Shown here one piece after another: positions 19,332 through 27,978 of a DNA stretch of 64,000 bases. A program made the position numbers and the translations under genes. Within the stretch, counting starts at the first letter, position 1; each line of letters begins with the position of its first letter. A model generated the notes under the pieces. It had not been told where the DNA came from, did not search any database, and was given only the letters and a program-made list of their open reading frames with translations. Source of the stretch: Mycobacterium sp. HUMS_12744610 (GTDB taxonomy: Bacteria; Actinomycetota; Actinomycetes; Mycobacteriales; Mycobacteriaceae); the NCBI RefSeq assembly GCF_041206865.1, contig NZ_JBGEDP010000001.1, positions 5,955,648-6,019,647 of the forward strand, read 5' to 3'.

Positions 19332-20273
19332 ATGCACGTCGATCCGGGACCATTGACGTGGGGCGCCACGGTGCACACCTGGCATCTGGACCTGGTGTCC
19401 GCGGTGCTGATCGCCGTGCTGGGGACCGTATACGCGTGGTGCTACCGGCGCGGCGGCGACGCCGCCGAACGCCCGGCCGGCCCCGCGCAGGCGGTGTGTT
19501 TCGGCGCGGGGATCGCGCTGTGGGTGCTGGCCACGACGAGCGCGATCGGCGCCTATTCCTATGCTCTGTTCTGGGTGCGTGCCCTGCAGGTTCTGCTGCT
19601 GCTCTACGTCGCGCCGTTGTTCCTCGCCCTGGGCAGACCGGTCACCGTGGTGCGCGGCGCGCTGGGGCAGGCCGGGCGGGCGCGCGCCGATCGGTTGCTG
19701 GCCTCGCCGATCGCCCGGGTGCTCGCGCACCCGGCGACCACGTCGCTGGCGATGCTGGGCACGCCGTGGCTGCTCTACCTGACGCCCTGGTACACCTCGG
19801 CCCTGGTGACCGAGTGGATTGGCGCTCCGACCCGGATCCTGTTGGTGGCGCTGGGCTTCGGCTACTTCTACGCCCGGCTGCAAGCCGACCCGGTGCCCCG
19901 CAGGTACTCGCAGCTGATCTCGCTGCTGATCACCGTCGGCGAAGCGCTGGGCGACGGCGTGTTGGGGTTGGTCATCTGGCAGGGGCCGCTGATCGGTGCG
20001 TCGTATTACGCGGGGCTGCACCGCTCCTGGGGCCCCGACCAGCGGCTGGATCAGACGATCGGCGCCGGCATCCTGTGGATACTCGGCGACGTGGTCGGGT
20101 TGCCGTTCGTGCTGTTGCTGATGCGCGCGCTGGCACGCGACGAGAAGGCCCACGCGGTCCGGGTCGACGCCGAGCTGGACGCGACCGAAGACGCCGGCGG
20201 GCAGGCCGCCGCCCCGTCCGGGTTGTGGTGGGAGAACGACCCGCAACTGCGCGAGCGGTTCGGTCGCGGTTGA
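19332..20273 (+). CDS. CtaG-type cytochrome c oxidase assembly family membrane protein
   Basis: Polytopic membrane protein (about 313 aa) of the caa3-type CtaG family, associated with copper delivery or assembly of cytochrome oxidase. It opens with PLTWGATVHTWHLDL. Seven or eight hydrophobic segments follow, with conserved stretches LYVAPLFLALGRPV near residue 92, TPWYTSAL near 154 and YYAGLHRSWGPDQRLDQTIGAG near 220. ATG 19332 or TTG 19326 could be the start; neither has a strong ribosome binding site. The C-terminal tail is hydrophilic and ends LWWENDPQLRERF. Confidence 0.82.
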   Translation: MHVDPGPLTWGATVHTWHLDLVSAVLIAVLGTVYAWCYRRGGDAAERPAGPAQAVCFGAGIALWVLATTSAIGAYSYALFWVRALQVLLLLYVAPLFLALGRPVTVVRGALGQAGRARADRLLASPIARVLAHPATTSLAMLGTPWLLYLTPWYTSALVTEWIGAPTRILLVALGFGYFYARLQADPVPRRYSQLISLLITVGEALGDGVLGLVIWQGPLIGASYYAGLHRSWGPDQRLDQTIGAGILWILGDVVGLPFVLLLMRALARDEKAHAVRVDAELDATEDAGGQAAAPSGLWWENDPQLRERFGRG

Positions 20274-20368
20274 CGCCTTCGACGACCATTGCCGCGGAAA
20301 ATTGAGCGTGCAATCATATTGCGGGCTCAATGCTTCGCCGGGAAGCATCGGCCGGAAGGACGGGCGCG

Positions 20369-21241
20369 ATGGGCGACGGGACACCGCTGGAGGGCAAGGT
20401 CGCCATCGTCACGGGAACGAGCCGCGGCGTCGGGATCGGCATCGCACACGAACTGCTGCGGGCCGGGGCGACCGTCGTCGGCTGCTCCCGCGGCGCACTG
20501 GACGCGATGCCGGGGGTGAGCGACAACCCGGACTGGGCGCGGCGCTCCTCGCAGCGGGCCTGCGACCAGGGCGACTACCGCGCGATCGACGAGTTCGTCT
20601 CGGGGGTGGTGGCCGACTACGGCCGCATCGACATCCTGGTCAACAACGCCGGCGGCACGGTCCCCACCCCGCACGTCGAGGATGTCCCCGAACTGGTCCA
20701 GCGCATCCAGGGCGCACCCCAGGGGGCCGACGACCTCGAACGCACGATGTTGTTCCACGCGTTCGCGATCCAGATGAACCTGATCAGTCCCCTGTGGTTC
20801 GCGATCAGGGTATTCCGCCAGATGCGCACGCAGGACGGGGTGGGTTCGATCGTCAACATCTCCAGCGGGGCGGGTCATCCCGCGGGTTCGCCGACGCTGG
20901 TCTCCTACGGCGCCGCCAAATCCGGGCTCAACCACATGACCCGGTCGCTGGCCCAGGAGTGGGGGCCCAAGGCGCGGGTGAATTGTCTGGCGCTGGGGCC
21001 GACGATGACCGACAACTTCAAGTCGTTCGTGCTGCCCAAGGACGACCCCGACGGCGCCCGGTACTTCGCCGACGTGCCGCTGCACCGCGCCGGCGAGCCG
21101 GCCGAGGTCGGGCGCGCCACGGTGTTCCTGTGCAGCGGCGCAGCCGATTTCATCAACGGCACCACGATCGAGATCGACGGGGGCATGCTGCCGGGCGTGC
21201 TCTACGAGGCGGGCCTCAAGACGATCACGGACCTGCTCTGA
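20369..21241 (+). CDS. Short-chain dehydrogenase/reductase (SDR)
   Basis: NAD(P)-dependent oxidoreductase, 290 aa, with GGAAGGA 9 bases before the ATG. TGTSRGVGIG near residue 17, NNAGG near 90, the catalytic Ser in VNISSGAG near 166, and YGAAK near 184; IDGGMLPG near the end. An insertion of about 25 residues after the NNAGG motif is longer than in classical SDRs. First gene of a three-gene operon with a reductase and a TetR regulator, each overlapping the next by 4 bases. Confidence 0.9.
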   Translation: MGDGTPLEGKVAIVTGTSRGVGIGIAHELLRAGATVVGCSRGALDAMPGVSDNPDWARRSSQRACDQGDYRAIDEFVSGVVADYGRIDILVNNAGGTVPTPHVEDVPELVQRIQGAPQGADDLERTMLFHAFAIQMNLISPLWFAIRVFRQMRTQDGVGSIVNISSGAGHPAGSPTLVSYGAAKSGLNHMTRSLAQEWGPKARVNCLALGPTMTDNFKSFVLPKDDPDGARYFADVPLHRAGEPAEVGRATVFLCSGAADFINGTTIEIDGGMLPGVLYEAGLKTITDLL

Positions 21242-22269
21242 AGAGCGTCGTCCAGTACTCCACCGGCAACGTCGGCCGGCACGCCCTGCAGATGATCGTC
21301 GAGCGTCCCGACCTTCGCCTGGCCGGCGTGCACGCCCACGGCGCCGACAAGGTGGGCCGCGACGCGGCACGGCTGTGCGGGCTGGCCGAGCCGACGGGGA
21401 TCGTCGCCACCGACGACGTGGACGCGCTGGTGGCGCTGGGCGCCGACTGCGTGGTGTACACCGCCCAGGCCGAGACCCGCCCCCATCAGGCAATCGACGA
21501 GATCTGCCGTTTCCTGCGCGCGGGCACCAATGTGGTTGGCACATCGATGGTTTGGCTGGTCGCCCCGCGGCACGCCGACGCGTGGCTGACCGATCCGCTG
21601 ACCAGCGCGTGCCGGGACGGCGGCACGTCGCTGTACATCAACGGCGTCGACCCGGGTTTCTCCGGGGACAGCCTGGTTTACACCGCGTTGACGCTGGCGG
21701 GGTGGGCCACCGCGATCACGGTGTCGGAGATCTGTGACTACGGCAGTTACGACGACGCCGAGTTCACCGGCGTCAGTTTCGGTTTCGGGTTCGCCCCGGA
21801 TCAGCGTCCGATCATGTTCGAGCCGGGCGTGCTGGCCTCGCTGTGGGGCGGGCAGGTGCGGTCGCTGGCCGCCCTGCTCGGCGTCGCCCTCGGCGAGGTG
21901 CGCGAGCGGCACGAGAACTGGGTGACACCGACGCAGATCGACTGCACGATGATGACCGTCCCGCCCGGGCGGGTGGCCGCGGTCCGGTTCGCGGTGGAGG
22001 GGATCCACCGCGGCGAGCCGGTGATCACCATGGAGCACGTCAACCGGCTCACCGCCGCGGCGGCCCCCGACTGGCCCTACCCGCCCGACGGCAGGCCGGG
22101 CGTGCACCGCGTGGTGGTCCGGGGAAATCCGGGGGTGGAGATCAACACCCATCTGGGCCTCGACGGCGTCGACCACAACCAGGGCGGGGTCGTCGCCACC
22201 GCCGCGCCGCCGGGACTACTTGCCGCGCAGGATCTTCCGGCGGCCCATGCGCGCACCGCGATGTGGTGA
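21238..22269 (+). CDS. NAD(P)H-dependent amine dehydrogenase / DapB-like reductase, probable CTG start
   Basis: Rossmann-fold protein related to the dihydrodipicolinate reductase N-terminal domain and 2,4-diaminopentanoate dehydrogenase, 343 codons. The nucleotide-binding strand VVQYSTGNVGRHAL is at the very N-terminus, so the start must be at or before it. The only candidate is CTG at 21238-21240, which overlaps the SDR stop (CTGA); no ATG, GTG or TTG occurs nearby in this frame upstream, and the first downstream ATG (about 21292) would remove the fold's first strand. Further motifs are GVDPGFSGD near residue 138 and EICDYGSYDD near 164. Substrate unknown. The stop overlaps the TetR gene (GTGA). 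Confidence 0.8.
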   Translation: MKSVVQYSTGNVGRHALQMIVERPDLRLAGVHAHGADKVGRDAARLCGLAEPTGIVATDDVDALVALGADCVVYTAQAETRPHQAIDEICRFLRAGTNVVGTSMVWLVAPRHADAWLTDPLTSACRDGGTSLYINGVDPGFSGDSLVYTALTLAGWATAITVSEICDYGSYDDAEFTGVSFGFGFAPDQRPIMFEPGVLASLWGGQVRSLAALLGVALGEVRERHENWVTPTQIDCTMMTVPPGRVAAVRFAVEGIHRGEPVITMEHVNRLTAAAAPDWPYPPDGRPGVHRVVVRGNPGVEINTHLGLDGVDHNQGGVVATAAPPGLLAAQDLPAAHARTAMW

Positions 22270-22898
22270 GCGTGGCGGGCAAGATCGCGCCCCGCCGGCC
22301 ACCCGGCGGCGGTCAGGAGCGCGCAGACCGCACCCGCGATCGGGTGCTCGACGAAACCGTGCGCTGCGTCAACGAGGAGGGCTTCGCCGCCGCCAGCGCC
22401 CGCCACATCGCCGAGCGGGCCGGGGTCACGTGGGGCGTGGTGCAGTACCACTTCGGTGACCGGGACGGACTGCTGATGGCGGTCGCCGACCGCGGGCTGG
22501 CCGATCTCGTCGGCGCCCTGCGCACCCTGCCGCCCGCCACGGCGGGCGCCACCCGCCACGAGCGGGTGCGCCTGGTCATCGACGCGGCCTGGGAGGTGTT
22601 CTCCAGCCCGACGACGCGGGCGTCGCTGGAAATCCTGATCGCCACCAGGGCGCGTCGCGACCGACGTGCCACCGTGCACCTGCGCCGGTTGCAGCAGGCC
22701 GTCAACGACCTGAGTCGCGCCGTCGCCGCGGGCCTCGACAGCCCGCACGCCTCCGCGATCGGCGACCTGATCTGGGCGGCGATGCGCGGGCTGGTGGTCT
22801 CTCAGCTCGTCGCCGGGATACCGGTCGACACCACCGCCGAACGGCAGGCGCTCGTCGAGGTGATCTGCGCCTACCTCGACCGGCATCGCGCGGATTGA
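22266..22898 (+). CDS. TetR family transcriptional regulator
   Basis: 210 aa repressor-type protein. The N-terminal helix-turn-helix is clear: RDRVLDETVRCVNEEGF, ARHIAERAGVTWGVVQYHFGDRDGLL (about residues 42-67). The remaining helical region binds an unknown ligand. GTG 22266 overlaps the reductase stop; a second GTG at 22272 is in frame. As the last gene of the SDR-reductase operon it probably controls that operon. It converges with the Nudix gene, one base separating the stops. Confidence 0.9.
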   Translation: MSVAGKIAPRRPPGGGQERADRTRDRVLDETVRCVNEEGFAAASARHIAERAGVTWGVVQYHFGDRDGLLMAVADRGLADLVGALRTLPPATAGATRHERVRLVIDAAWEVFSSPTTRASLEILIATRARRDRRATVHLRRLQQAVNDLSRAVAAGLDSPHASAIGDLIWAAMRGLVVSQLVAGIPVDTTAERQALVEVICAYLDRHRAD

Positions 22899-22899
22899 C

Positions 22900-23619
22900 C
22901 TACTTCCAGGCGAACACCGGTTGTTCGAGCTCGTCGACCGGGTCGTGCCGCCCCTCCAGGCCCAGCCACCGCAGTTGCAGCAGCACCGCGCCCGTGGGCG
23001 CGTGGATCAGGTCGTTGCCCAACGGGATCTGCACGACAGGGCGCGGGCTTTCGGGGATGGAGACGAAGCGCGGCGAGTCGTCGCGTTGCAGCTGGTGCAG
23101 CCCCACCCGGTAGACCGCGACCACCTCCTCGGGCGCCGGTCGCGGGTCGAGCCGGCCGCCGCCCCAGATCACCACCGGGGTGATGACGTAGCCCGACCGC
23201 GTCGGGTAGTCGTCGAGCAGCCCCAGCACGGCCGACCCGGGCAGCGCGATGCCCACCTCCTCGTCCAGCTCCCGCAGCGCGGCGTCGACCGCCGTTTCGC
23301 CGCGGTCGAGGCGGCCACCCGGCAGGGCCCACTGCGCAGAATGAGAAGACAGCCGAATAGCCCTGCGGCACAACAGGAAAGCGGCACCGCCCGACACGTC
23401 GACCATGCGGCCGTCGAGGTTGGCCTCGGGCATCGGCCGCCCACCGATCCACTCGTCGACCGGCGCCGGATCAACCCGGTCCTCGCCGACCTCGGAGTCG
23501 ACCAGCACCACCGCGACGGCCGCGTGCCGCTTGCTCGGATCGGTCACGGTTCGGCGCTGGTGACAGGCCACGTGCGCGCGAATCCGCTCCCGCAGCGCCT
23601 CGTCGTAGCTGATCGTCAC
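22900..23619 (-). CDS. Nudix hydrolase
   Basis: 239 aa protein with a complete Nudix box near residues 101-124: GRLDRGE, then RELDEEVGI, matching GX5EX7REUXEEXGU. The stretch LLCRRAIRLSSHSAQWALPGG before it resembles the NudL/CoA-pyrophosphatase signature, so CoA or a related dinucleotide is a possible substrate. ATG start, hydrophilic and cytoplasmic. Probably followed by no further gene on this strand. Confidence 0.88.
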   Translation of the reverse strand: MTISYDEALRERIRAHVACHQRRTVTDPSKRHAAVAVVLVDSEVGEDRVDPAPVDEWIGGRPMPEANLDGRMVDVSGGAAFLLCRRAIRLSSHSAQWALPGGRLDRGETAVDAALRELDEEVGIALPGSAVLGLLDDYPTRSGYVITPVVIWGGGRLDPRPAPEEVVAVYRVGLHQLQRDDSPRFVSIPESPRPVVQIPLGNDLIHAPTGAVLLQLRWLGLEGRHDPVDELEQPVFAWK

Positions 23620-23635
23620 CGCTCGACCCTATCGT

Positions 23636-24493
23636 TCAGCCCTTGCCCCGGCCGAAGTAGAGCTCCTGGGTGGCGATGCAGACCAGCTGGCCGGCGCGGT
23701 TGTACATGGTCGACGTCGCAAGCCCGCGTCCCGCGACGCCGCTCGGCGAAACCTGATCGGAGAGCACCCAATCGGACAGGTCGATCGGCCGGTGAAACCA
23801 CAGCGCGTGGTCGATCAACGCGTTGAACGTAGTCGGCGGGGTGGCCCGCCGCATCGCGAGCGCGGTCTCGAGCATCGTCGTGCCCGACAGGTAGGTCAGC
23901 AGGCAGCAGTGCAGCATCTCGTCGTCCGGCACGGGTTCGGTTGGCCGCCACCACATGCGGATGCGCGGCGAGGGTACCGGCGCCTCGATAGCGAGCCGCG
24001 GTGGCGCGTCGACGTAGCGCAGCTCGAACGGCTGCTCCCTGACCCAGTGCCCGCCCAGCTCGTCGGCATATTCGGCCAGCTGCTCCTGCACGGGCACCAG
24101 CGTGTCCGGGTCGGGCACCCCGGGCATGGGCTGCTGGTAGTCGAACGACTCGACCGGCGCGCTGAACGACGCGAGCGCCTCCAACAGGATCTGGCCGTCC
24201 TGACGCGCCGTGACCTGCCGGGTCGAGAGCGTGCCCCCGTCGCGTGCGACGTCGACGTGCAGGTCGACCGGCAGCCGGGCATCCCCGGCACGCACGTAGT
24301 AGACGTGGACGCTGTGGGGCATGCGGCCCGGCGCGGTCAGCCCGGCCGCCATCAGCGCCTGCCCGGCGATGTGGCCGCCGACGATGTGGTGCGCCGGGTT
24401 GTCGAGCTGGGCGGCGACGTAGTGCCGCTCGCCCGTGCGGTCGACCCGCAGCGTGGCGATGACGTCGGCGAGGGACGGCGAACGGTAGGTCAC
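23636..24493 (-). CDS. tesB: Acyl-CoA thioesterase II
   Basis: Double-hotdog thioesterase hydrolysing acyl-CoA to free fatty acid and CoA, 285 aa. GTG 24493 gives VTYRSPSLADVIATL. Family marks: HIVGGHIAGQALMAAG near residue 35, HSVHVYYVRAGD near 60, and the second hotdog with ALIDHALWFHRP near 222 that carries the catalytic Asp region, followed by GRGLATSTMYNRAGQLV. It lies 16 bases upstream of the Nudix gene on the same strand, so the two may be co-transcribed. Confidence 0.92.
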   Translation of the reverse strand: MTYRSPSLADVIATLRVDRTGERHYVAAQLDNPAHHIVGGHIAGQALMAAGLTAPGRMPHSVHVYYVRAGDARLPVDLHVDVARDGGTLSTRQVTARQDGQILLEALASFSAPVESFDYQQPMPGVPDPDTLVPVQEQLAEYADELGGHWVREQPFELRYVDAPPRLAIEAPVPSPRIRMWWRPTEPVPDDEMLHCCLLTYLSGTTMLETALAMRRATPPTTFNALIDHALWFHRPIDLSDWVLSDQVSPSGVAGRGLATSTMYNRAGQLVCIATQELYFGRGKG

Positions 24494-24588
24494 CCTGGCA
24501 TCATGCCGTAGGCGACCGGAGCGCCCGCATGTTGAGCGGCTTGAACACATATCGCTAACGTGCGCAAATACCGTTCGATGCGGCCCCG

Positions 24589-24869
24589 GACACCAAGCCC
24601 GTGCCGAGCGCCGCCACCGGCACGCTGCGCCACCTCGGGCCGCGGGGATTCAGCCTGACCGCGGCCGGATTCATCGACACCATGGCCGACGAGGTGGCCA
24701 AGGAGGCGACCCTGGCCGGTCGGGTGGCGGCCGTGGCGGTGCTCATCTGCTGCTCGAACACGCCGGCGACGAGTTGATGCGCCGCTCGGTCGAGTTGTGG
24801 CGGCCGTTGGTCAAAGCCGCCCAGGGGGATGCCGATGCGATGCCCGACCCGGCGCGCGCCAGCGAATAG
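24589..24869 (+). pseudogene. Possible decayed gene fragment, unidentified
   Basis: The + strand reads protein-like in two frames joined near 24745: FSLTAAGFIDTMADEVAKEA and then, one base displaced, LLLEHAGDELMRRSVELW up to a TAG at 24867-24869. No start codon or family is recognised. A competing remnant on the opposite strand overlaps its end, so at most one of the two is meaningful in 24830-24869. Confidence 0.25.
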
Positions 24870-25010
24870 CCCGGCGCTGCCGTCAGCCAGGATCGGCAGG
24901 ACGGCCCCGCCGTATCGCCATGAAGTTCCATCCCGCCGGGCTTGAACCACAACGCGTTCAGCATCGCGATCGGTGCGCCGGAGCCGGCGTTCGGTACGGA
25001 CAAGTCGCTC
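24830..25010 (-). pseudogene. Possible DUF1330-like remnant
   Basis: The - strand carries SVPNAGSGAPIAMLNALWF followed, after a frame change near 24930, by YGGAVLPILADGSAGLFAG and ARRVGHRIGIP. The order resembles the opening half of small DUF1330-type proteins (ALWFKPGG then the Y-x-x-AVLPILAD stretch). The reading frame is broken and the C-terminal part is absent. Recognition is by eye and weak. Confidence 0.3.
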
Positions 25011-25019
25011 ACCTGGACT

Positions 25020-25547
25020 TCAGCGGCGGAACACGATCCATCGCATCGCACAGTACATGTAGGCCGCCTCGCAGGTCCCCGCCACCAGCCGCGACAGCTG
25101 GTACTGCACGCCGACGGCCGCCAGCAGGCTGGTGACCCCGAGGATGAACGCCAGATAGTTTACGACGACCACCGCGGCATACACCGCGATCTGCGGCCCG
25201 ACGGGCGCGTGGGACCGGAAGTTGGCGCTGCGGTTGAGCGCATAGCCGAGGGCGAAGGCGCACACGTAGGCGAGCGTGACGGCGACCGGTACCGGAACGC
25301 CGAGCCCGCTGTGCAGTCCGGTGAGCAGCGAGAGATCCGCGCCGAAGCTCAGACCGTTGATCAGGCAGTACCCGACGAACGTCGGCGCAACGATCGAGCT
25401 GAGCCCCAACGGGAGGCGCGCGACGAACGCCTCACACCCGCCGTGGAATCGCTCGACCAGGGGCAGCCGGCCGACATTCACGTCGGATTGCACGTGTGTA
25501 CCGTGCCACGCCCGGGTAGCGGCCGTGTGATCAGCTGGCCAACTCAT
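25020..25547 (-). CDS. GtrA-like family membrane protein
   Basis: Small four-helix membrane protein of the GtrA type, linked to transfer or flipping of lipid-linked sugars in cell envelope synthesis. ATG 25547 gives 175 aa; the family domain begins near residue 52 at FVGYCLINGLSFGADLSLL. Next comes AVTLAYVCAFALGYALNRSANF, with the conserved N-x-x-x-x-F feature, and two further hydrophobic segments ending YMYCAMRWIVFRR. The hydrophilic first 45 residues may not be translated: a GTG about 50 bases downstream is an alternative start. Confidence 0.8.
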   Translation of the reverse strand: MSWPADHTAATRAWHGTHVQSDVNVGRLPLVERFHGGCEAFVARLPLGLSSIVAPTFVGYCLINGLSFGADLSLLTGLHSGLGVPVPVAVTLAYVCAFALGYALNRSANFRSHAPVGPQIAVYAAVVVVNYLAFILGVTSLLAAVGVQYQLSRLVAGTCEAAYMYCAMRWIVFRR

Positions 25548-26221
25548 CGCGACGCGCTCGGCCCGGTGTGCCCTAGTAGCCCTCGCCGTCGTCGGCCAGG
25601 TAGCTGACTGAATACCACCGGCCGGGCGGTCGGGTGCCCGGGTCGTACTCCTCGGTCGCGGCGGCGTCCTCCAACCGGACGTCCGTGAGCGCCGGATTCT
25701 GCGCGCGGATACGGTCCTCGAGCGCAGCCAACAGCGCATCGCCGCTCAGGGTGGCATCCACCAGCGCGCGTCCCTCGTGCCTCGCCCAACTCACGCGTTA
25801 CATCTTGCTCCGGCCTTCGCGGTTCAGGGCAGTCGGTCGCGAGGAACGTCAGGGGCAGCCCCAGCACCGTCAGCTCGGATTCGTCCAGTGCGAAACCCTC
25901 GCCCTCCCGGTGCTGACGAAACTTCGTCACCGCGCCGTAGCGCGCGGCCACTTGCTCGGCGGCCGCCATGTCTGCCACGCGAACCGCGATGGAGAAGACA
26001 CCGTCACCGTGCTCCGCCAGGAATTCGGCCACCGCACTGCCGCGTCCCGCCTCGGTGTCCAGGGGGCTCACCAACTCCACGCCGCCCGCCCAGTCCATCG
26101 ACCCGAAGCCCCAGTTCGGCCAGTTCGAGGACCCGAGTTCGGTGAAGAACGCGGCGGCCGCGTCGAGCCGATCCGGGGCGACGGCGTAGACGACGTGGTG
26201 CATCTGCGGCAATCGGCTCAT
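25544..26221 (-). CDS. VOC/glyoxalase-like protein with doubtful C-terminal end
   Basis: Vicinal oxygen chelate-type protein. ATG 26221 follows AAAGGGG and gives MSRLPQMHHVVYAVAPDRLD. The domain continues to EFLAEHGDGVFSIAVRVAD and KFRQHREGEGF and normally would end near LPLTFLATD (about base 25840). The frame then stays open to 25544, adding about 85 Arg/Gly/Pro-rich residues that look like an out-of-frame reading of the small gene at 25573-25794. A TAA at 25797-25799 in the neighbouring frame may be the original stop, so a small frameshift near 25800-25840 is suspected. Confidence 0.65.
   Translation of the reverse strand: MSRLPQMHHVVYAVAPDRLDAAAAFFTELGSSNWPNWGFGSMDWAGGVELVSPLDTEAGRGSAVAEFLAEHGDGVFSIAVRVADMAAAEQVAARYGAVTKFRQHREGEGFALDESELTVLGLPLTFLATDCPEPRRPEQDVTRELGEARGTRAGGCHPERRCAVGCARGPYPRAESGAHGRPVGGRRRDRGVRPGHPTARPVVFSQLPGRRRRGLLGHTGPSASR
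25573..25794 (-). CDS. Small hypothetical protein
   Basis: 73 aa acidic protein starting at GTG 25794, ending DDGEGY. It has a normal amino-acid balance, with a helical part LSGDALLAALEDRIRAQ followed by EEYDPGTRPPGRWYSVSYL. I do not recognise the family. It starts 3 bases after a TAA in the frame that would suit the end of the VOC gene, which suggests a two-gene unit. The GtrA gene follows 25 bases later on the same strand. Confidence 0.55.
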   Translation of the reverse strand: MSWARHEGRALVDATLSGDALLAALEDRIRAQNPALTDVRLEDAAATEEYDPGTRPPGRWYSVSYLADDGEGY

Positions 26222-26477
26222 ACCGGCCCCTTTGGAGGACGTCGCACCGTCAGCGGCTTTCACCGGCGCTCACCCCGGCTATCGCACGCCGCTCAGCCTA
26301 ATCGCGGGCCGGCGCGCAACGCGTGGCCGCGGGAAGCCTGCGCCAAGATGGCGGTGGCGCGACTCTGCAGGGAAACAAACCGCCGAAGCGGTTCGGCACG
26401 CGTTGCCGCGGCGTCCGCACGCTAGTGTGCATGGGTCTGCCTCAGCGAACAGGCCGATAGAAGAGTTGAGCAAATTC

Positions 26478-27509
26478 ATGACCGCAACAACCGAAGCGTC
26501 GGTGCTGGAATCCCGGGTCGGCCACTACTACCAGATGGACGGCACCTACCTGGTCGGCCGCGAAAAGGTGCGCGAGTACGCCCGCGCCGTACAGGACTAC
26601 CACCCCGCGCACTGGGATGTCGCCGCCGCCGCCGACCTGGGGTATGCGGGTCTGGTGGCGCCGCTGACGTTCACCTCGGTGCCGGGCATGGCCTGTAATC
26701 GCCGCATGTTCGAGTCGGTGGTCGTCGGTTACGACACCTACATGCAGACCGAAGAGGTCTTCGAGCAGCACCGCCCGATCGTGGACGGTGACGAACTGCA
26801 CGTCGACGTCGAACTGACGTCGGTGCGCCGCTTCGCCGGCCGAGACCTGATCACCGTCACCAACACCTTCACCGACACCGCCGGCGAGCGGGTGCACACC
26901 CTGCACACCACCGTCGTCGGTGTCACCGCCGAGGACGTCGACCCGGCGGTCAAATTGGCCGCGCCGAAGATCATGATGCATGACGTGGACCTCGTGGCGA
27001 TCGGCAACTCCAGCGTCGCATACGAGAAGACGGTCCGTCCCGAAGGCGAGGTCCGGATCGCCGAGGCGGGCACTGCCCGCACGCCGGGGACGCGGTCCTT
27101 CGACGAACTCAAGGTCGGAGACGAGCTGCCGGTGCGGCATGCCCGGCTGTCCCGCGGAGACCTGGTCAACTATTCCGGCGTGGCCGGCGACGCCAACCCC
27201 ATTCACTGGGACGAGGGCATCGCGAAGCTGGCCGGGCTGCCCGACGTGATCGCCCACGGGATGCTCACCATGGGCTTGGGCGCCGGCTTCGCCTCCGCGT
27301 GGTCGGGCGACCCCGGCGCGGTCACCCGCTACGCGGTCCGGCTGTCCCAGCCCGCGATCGTGTCCGCCGCCGAGGGTGCGGACATCGAATTCAGCGGCCG
27401 GATCAAGTCGCTGGACCCCGAGACCCGCTCCGGTGTGATCATCGTCGCCGCGAAGTCCGGCGGCCGAAAGATCTTCGGCCTGGCGACGTTGAACGTCCGC
27501 TTTTCCTGA
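26478..27509 (+). CDS. Fused (3R)-hydroxyacyl-ACP dehydratase HadA-HadB
   Basis: 343 aa protein in which the two hotdog subunits of the FAS-II dehydratase are joined. The N-terminal half matches HadA: GHYYQMDGTYLVGREKVRE, VQDYHPAHWD and GLVAPLTFTSVPG. The C-terminal half matches HadB: FDELKVGDELPVR, then the catalytic Asp/His region SGVAGDANPIHWDE near residue 232 and IAHGMLTMGLGAGF, ending KIFGLATLNVRFS. In M. tuberculosis HadA and HadB are separate adjacent genes. This is probably an extra dehydratase for a specific fatty or mycolic acid branch. ATG 26478; the AGAG-TTGAG stretch upstream includes an in-frame TTG at 26466. Confidence 0.9.
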   Translation: MTATTEASVLESRVGHYYQMDGTYLVGREKVREYARAVQDYHPAHWDVAAAADLGYAGLVAPLTFTSVPGMACNRRMFESVVVGYDTYMQTEEVFEQHRPIVDGDELHVDVELTSVRRFAGRDLITVTNTFTDTAGERVHTLHTTVVGVTAEDVDPAVKLAAPKIMMHDVDLVAIGNSSVAYEKTVRPEGEVRIAEAGTARTPGTRSFDELKVGDELPVRHARLSRGDLVNYSGVAGDANPIHWDEGIAKLAGLPDVIAHGMLTMGLGAGFASAWSGDPGAVTRYAVRLSQPAIVSAAEGADIEFSGRIKSLDPETRSGVIIVAAKSGGRKIFGLATLNVRFS

Positions 27510-27656
27510 ATCGGCCATGCGCTGGTGACAGCCGCCCGGCGCGCTCGCCGTGCGCGGGTCACGACCGTAAGCCCGTGCCTGCTTGCCCTCCTTCCCCCTG
27601 ACACGGGCGCGTCGGGCGCCTACCGTCGGAGTGACGAGCGCACGCTAACTGAAGGG

Positions 27657-27978
27657 ATGGTGGCCCTGCTCGCGATTACCGATCCAGCCGCCGAGGCGAT
27701 CAGCGCGTTGACCAAACCAGCAAGGCAAGCAGGAGTCCGCGGGACTGCGCTTCGCGGTGCAGGAGCACCCGGAGGGCGCTCGGCTCACGTTGTCCGTGAC
27801 CGACCGGCCCGAGGCCGGTGACCAGGTCCTCGGCACCCAGAACGGTGCCAAAGTTTTTCTGGGACCGCAGGCCACCGCGTTCCGCGACGCCAAGGTCCTC
27901 GACGTCCAGCAGGACGCCCAGGGCCAGCTGAGCTTCGCGGTCACACCGCAGTCGGACAATCAGGCGCCTACGGTCTGA
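27657..27978 (+). pseudogene. HesB/IscA-like small protein, single-base frameshift
   Basis: Small protein of the HesB/Fe-S-biogenesis-like group found in mycobacteria, lacking obvious cluster cysteines. From ATG 27657 (or GTG 27660) it reads LLAITDPAAEAISALT. It then continues in the +1 frame as QQGKQESAGLRFAVQEHPEG and on to KVFLGPQATAF and a TGA at 27976-27978. The break is in ACCAAACCAG at 27711-27720; one A fewer restores a single 106-codon frame. Family name is tentative. Confidence 0.7.
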
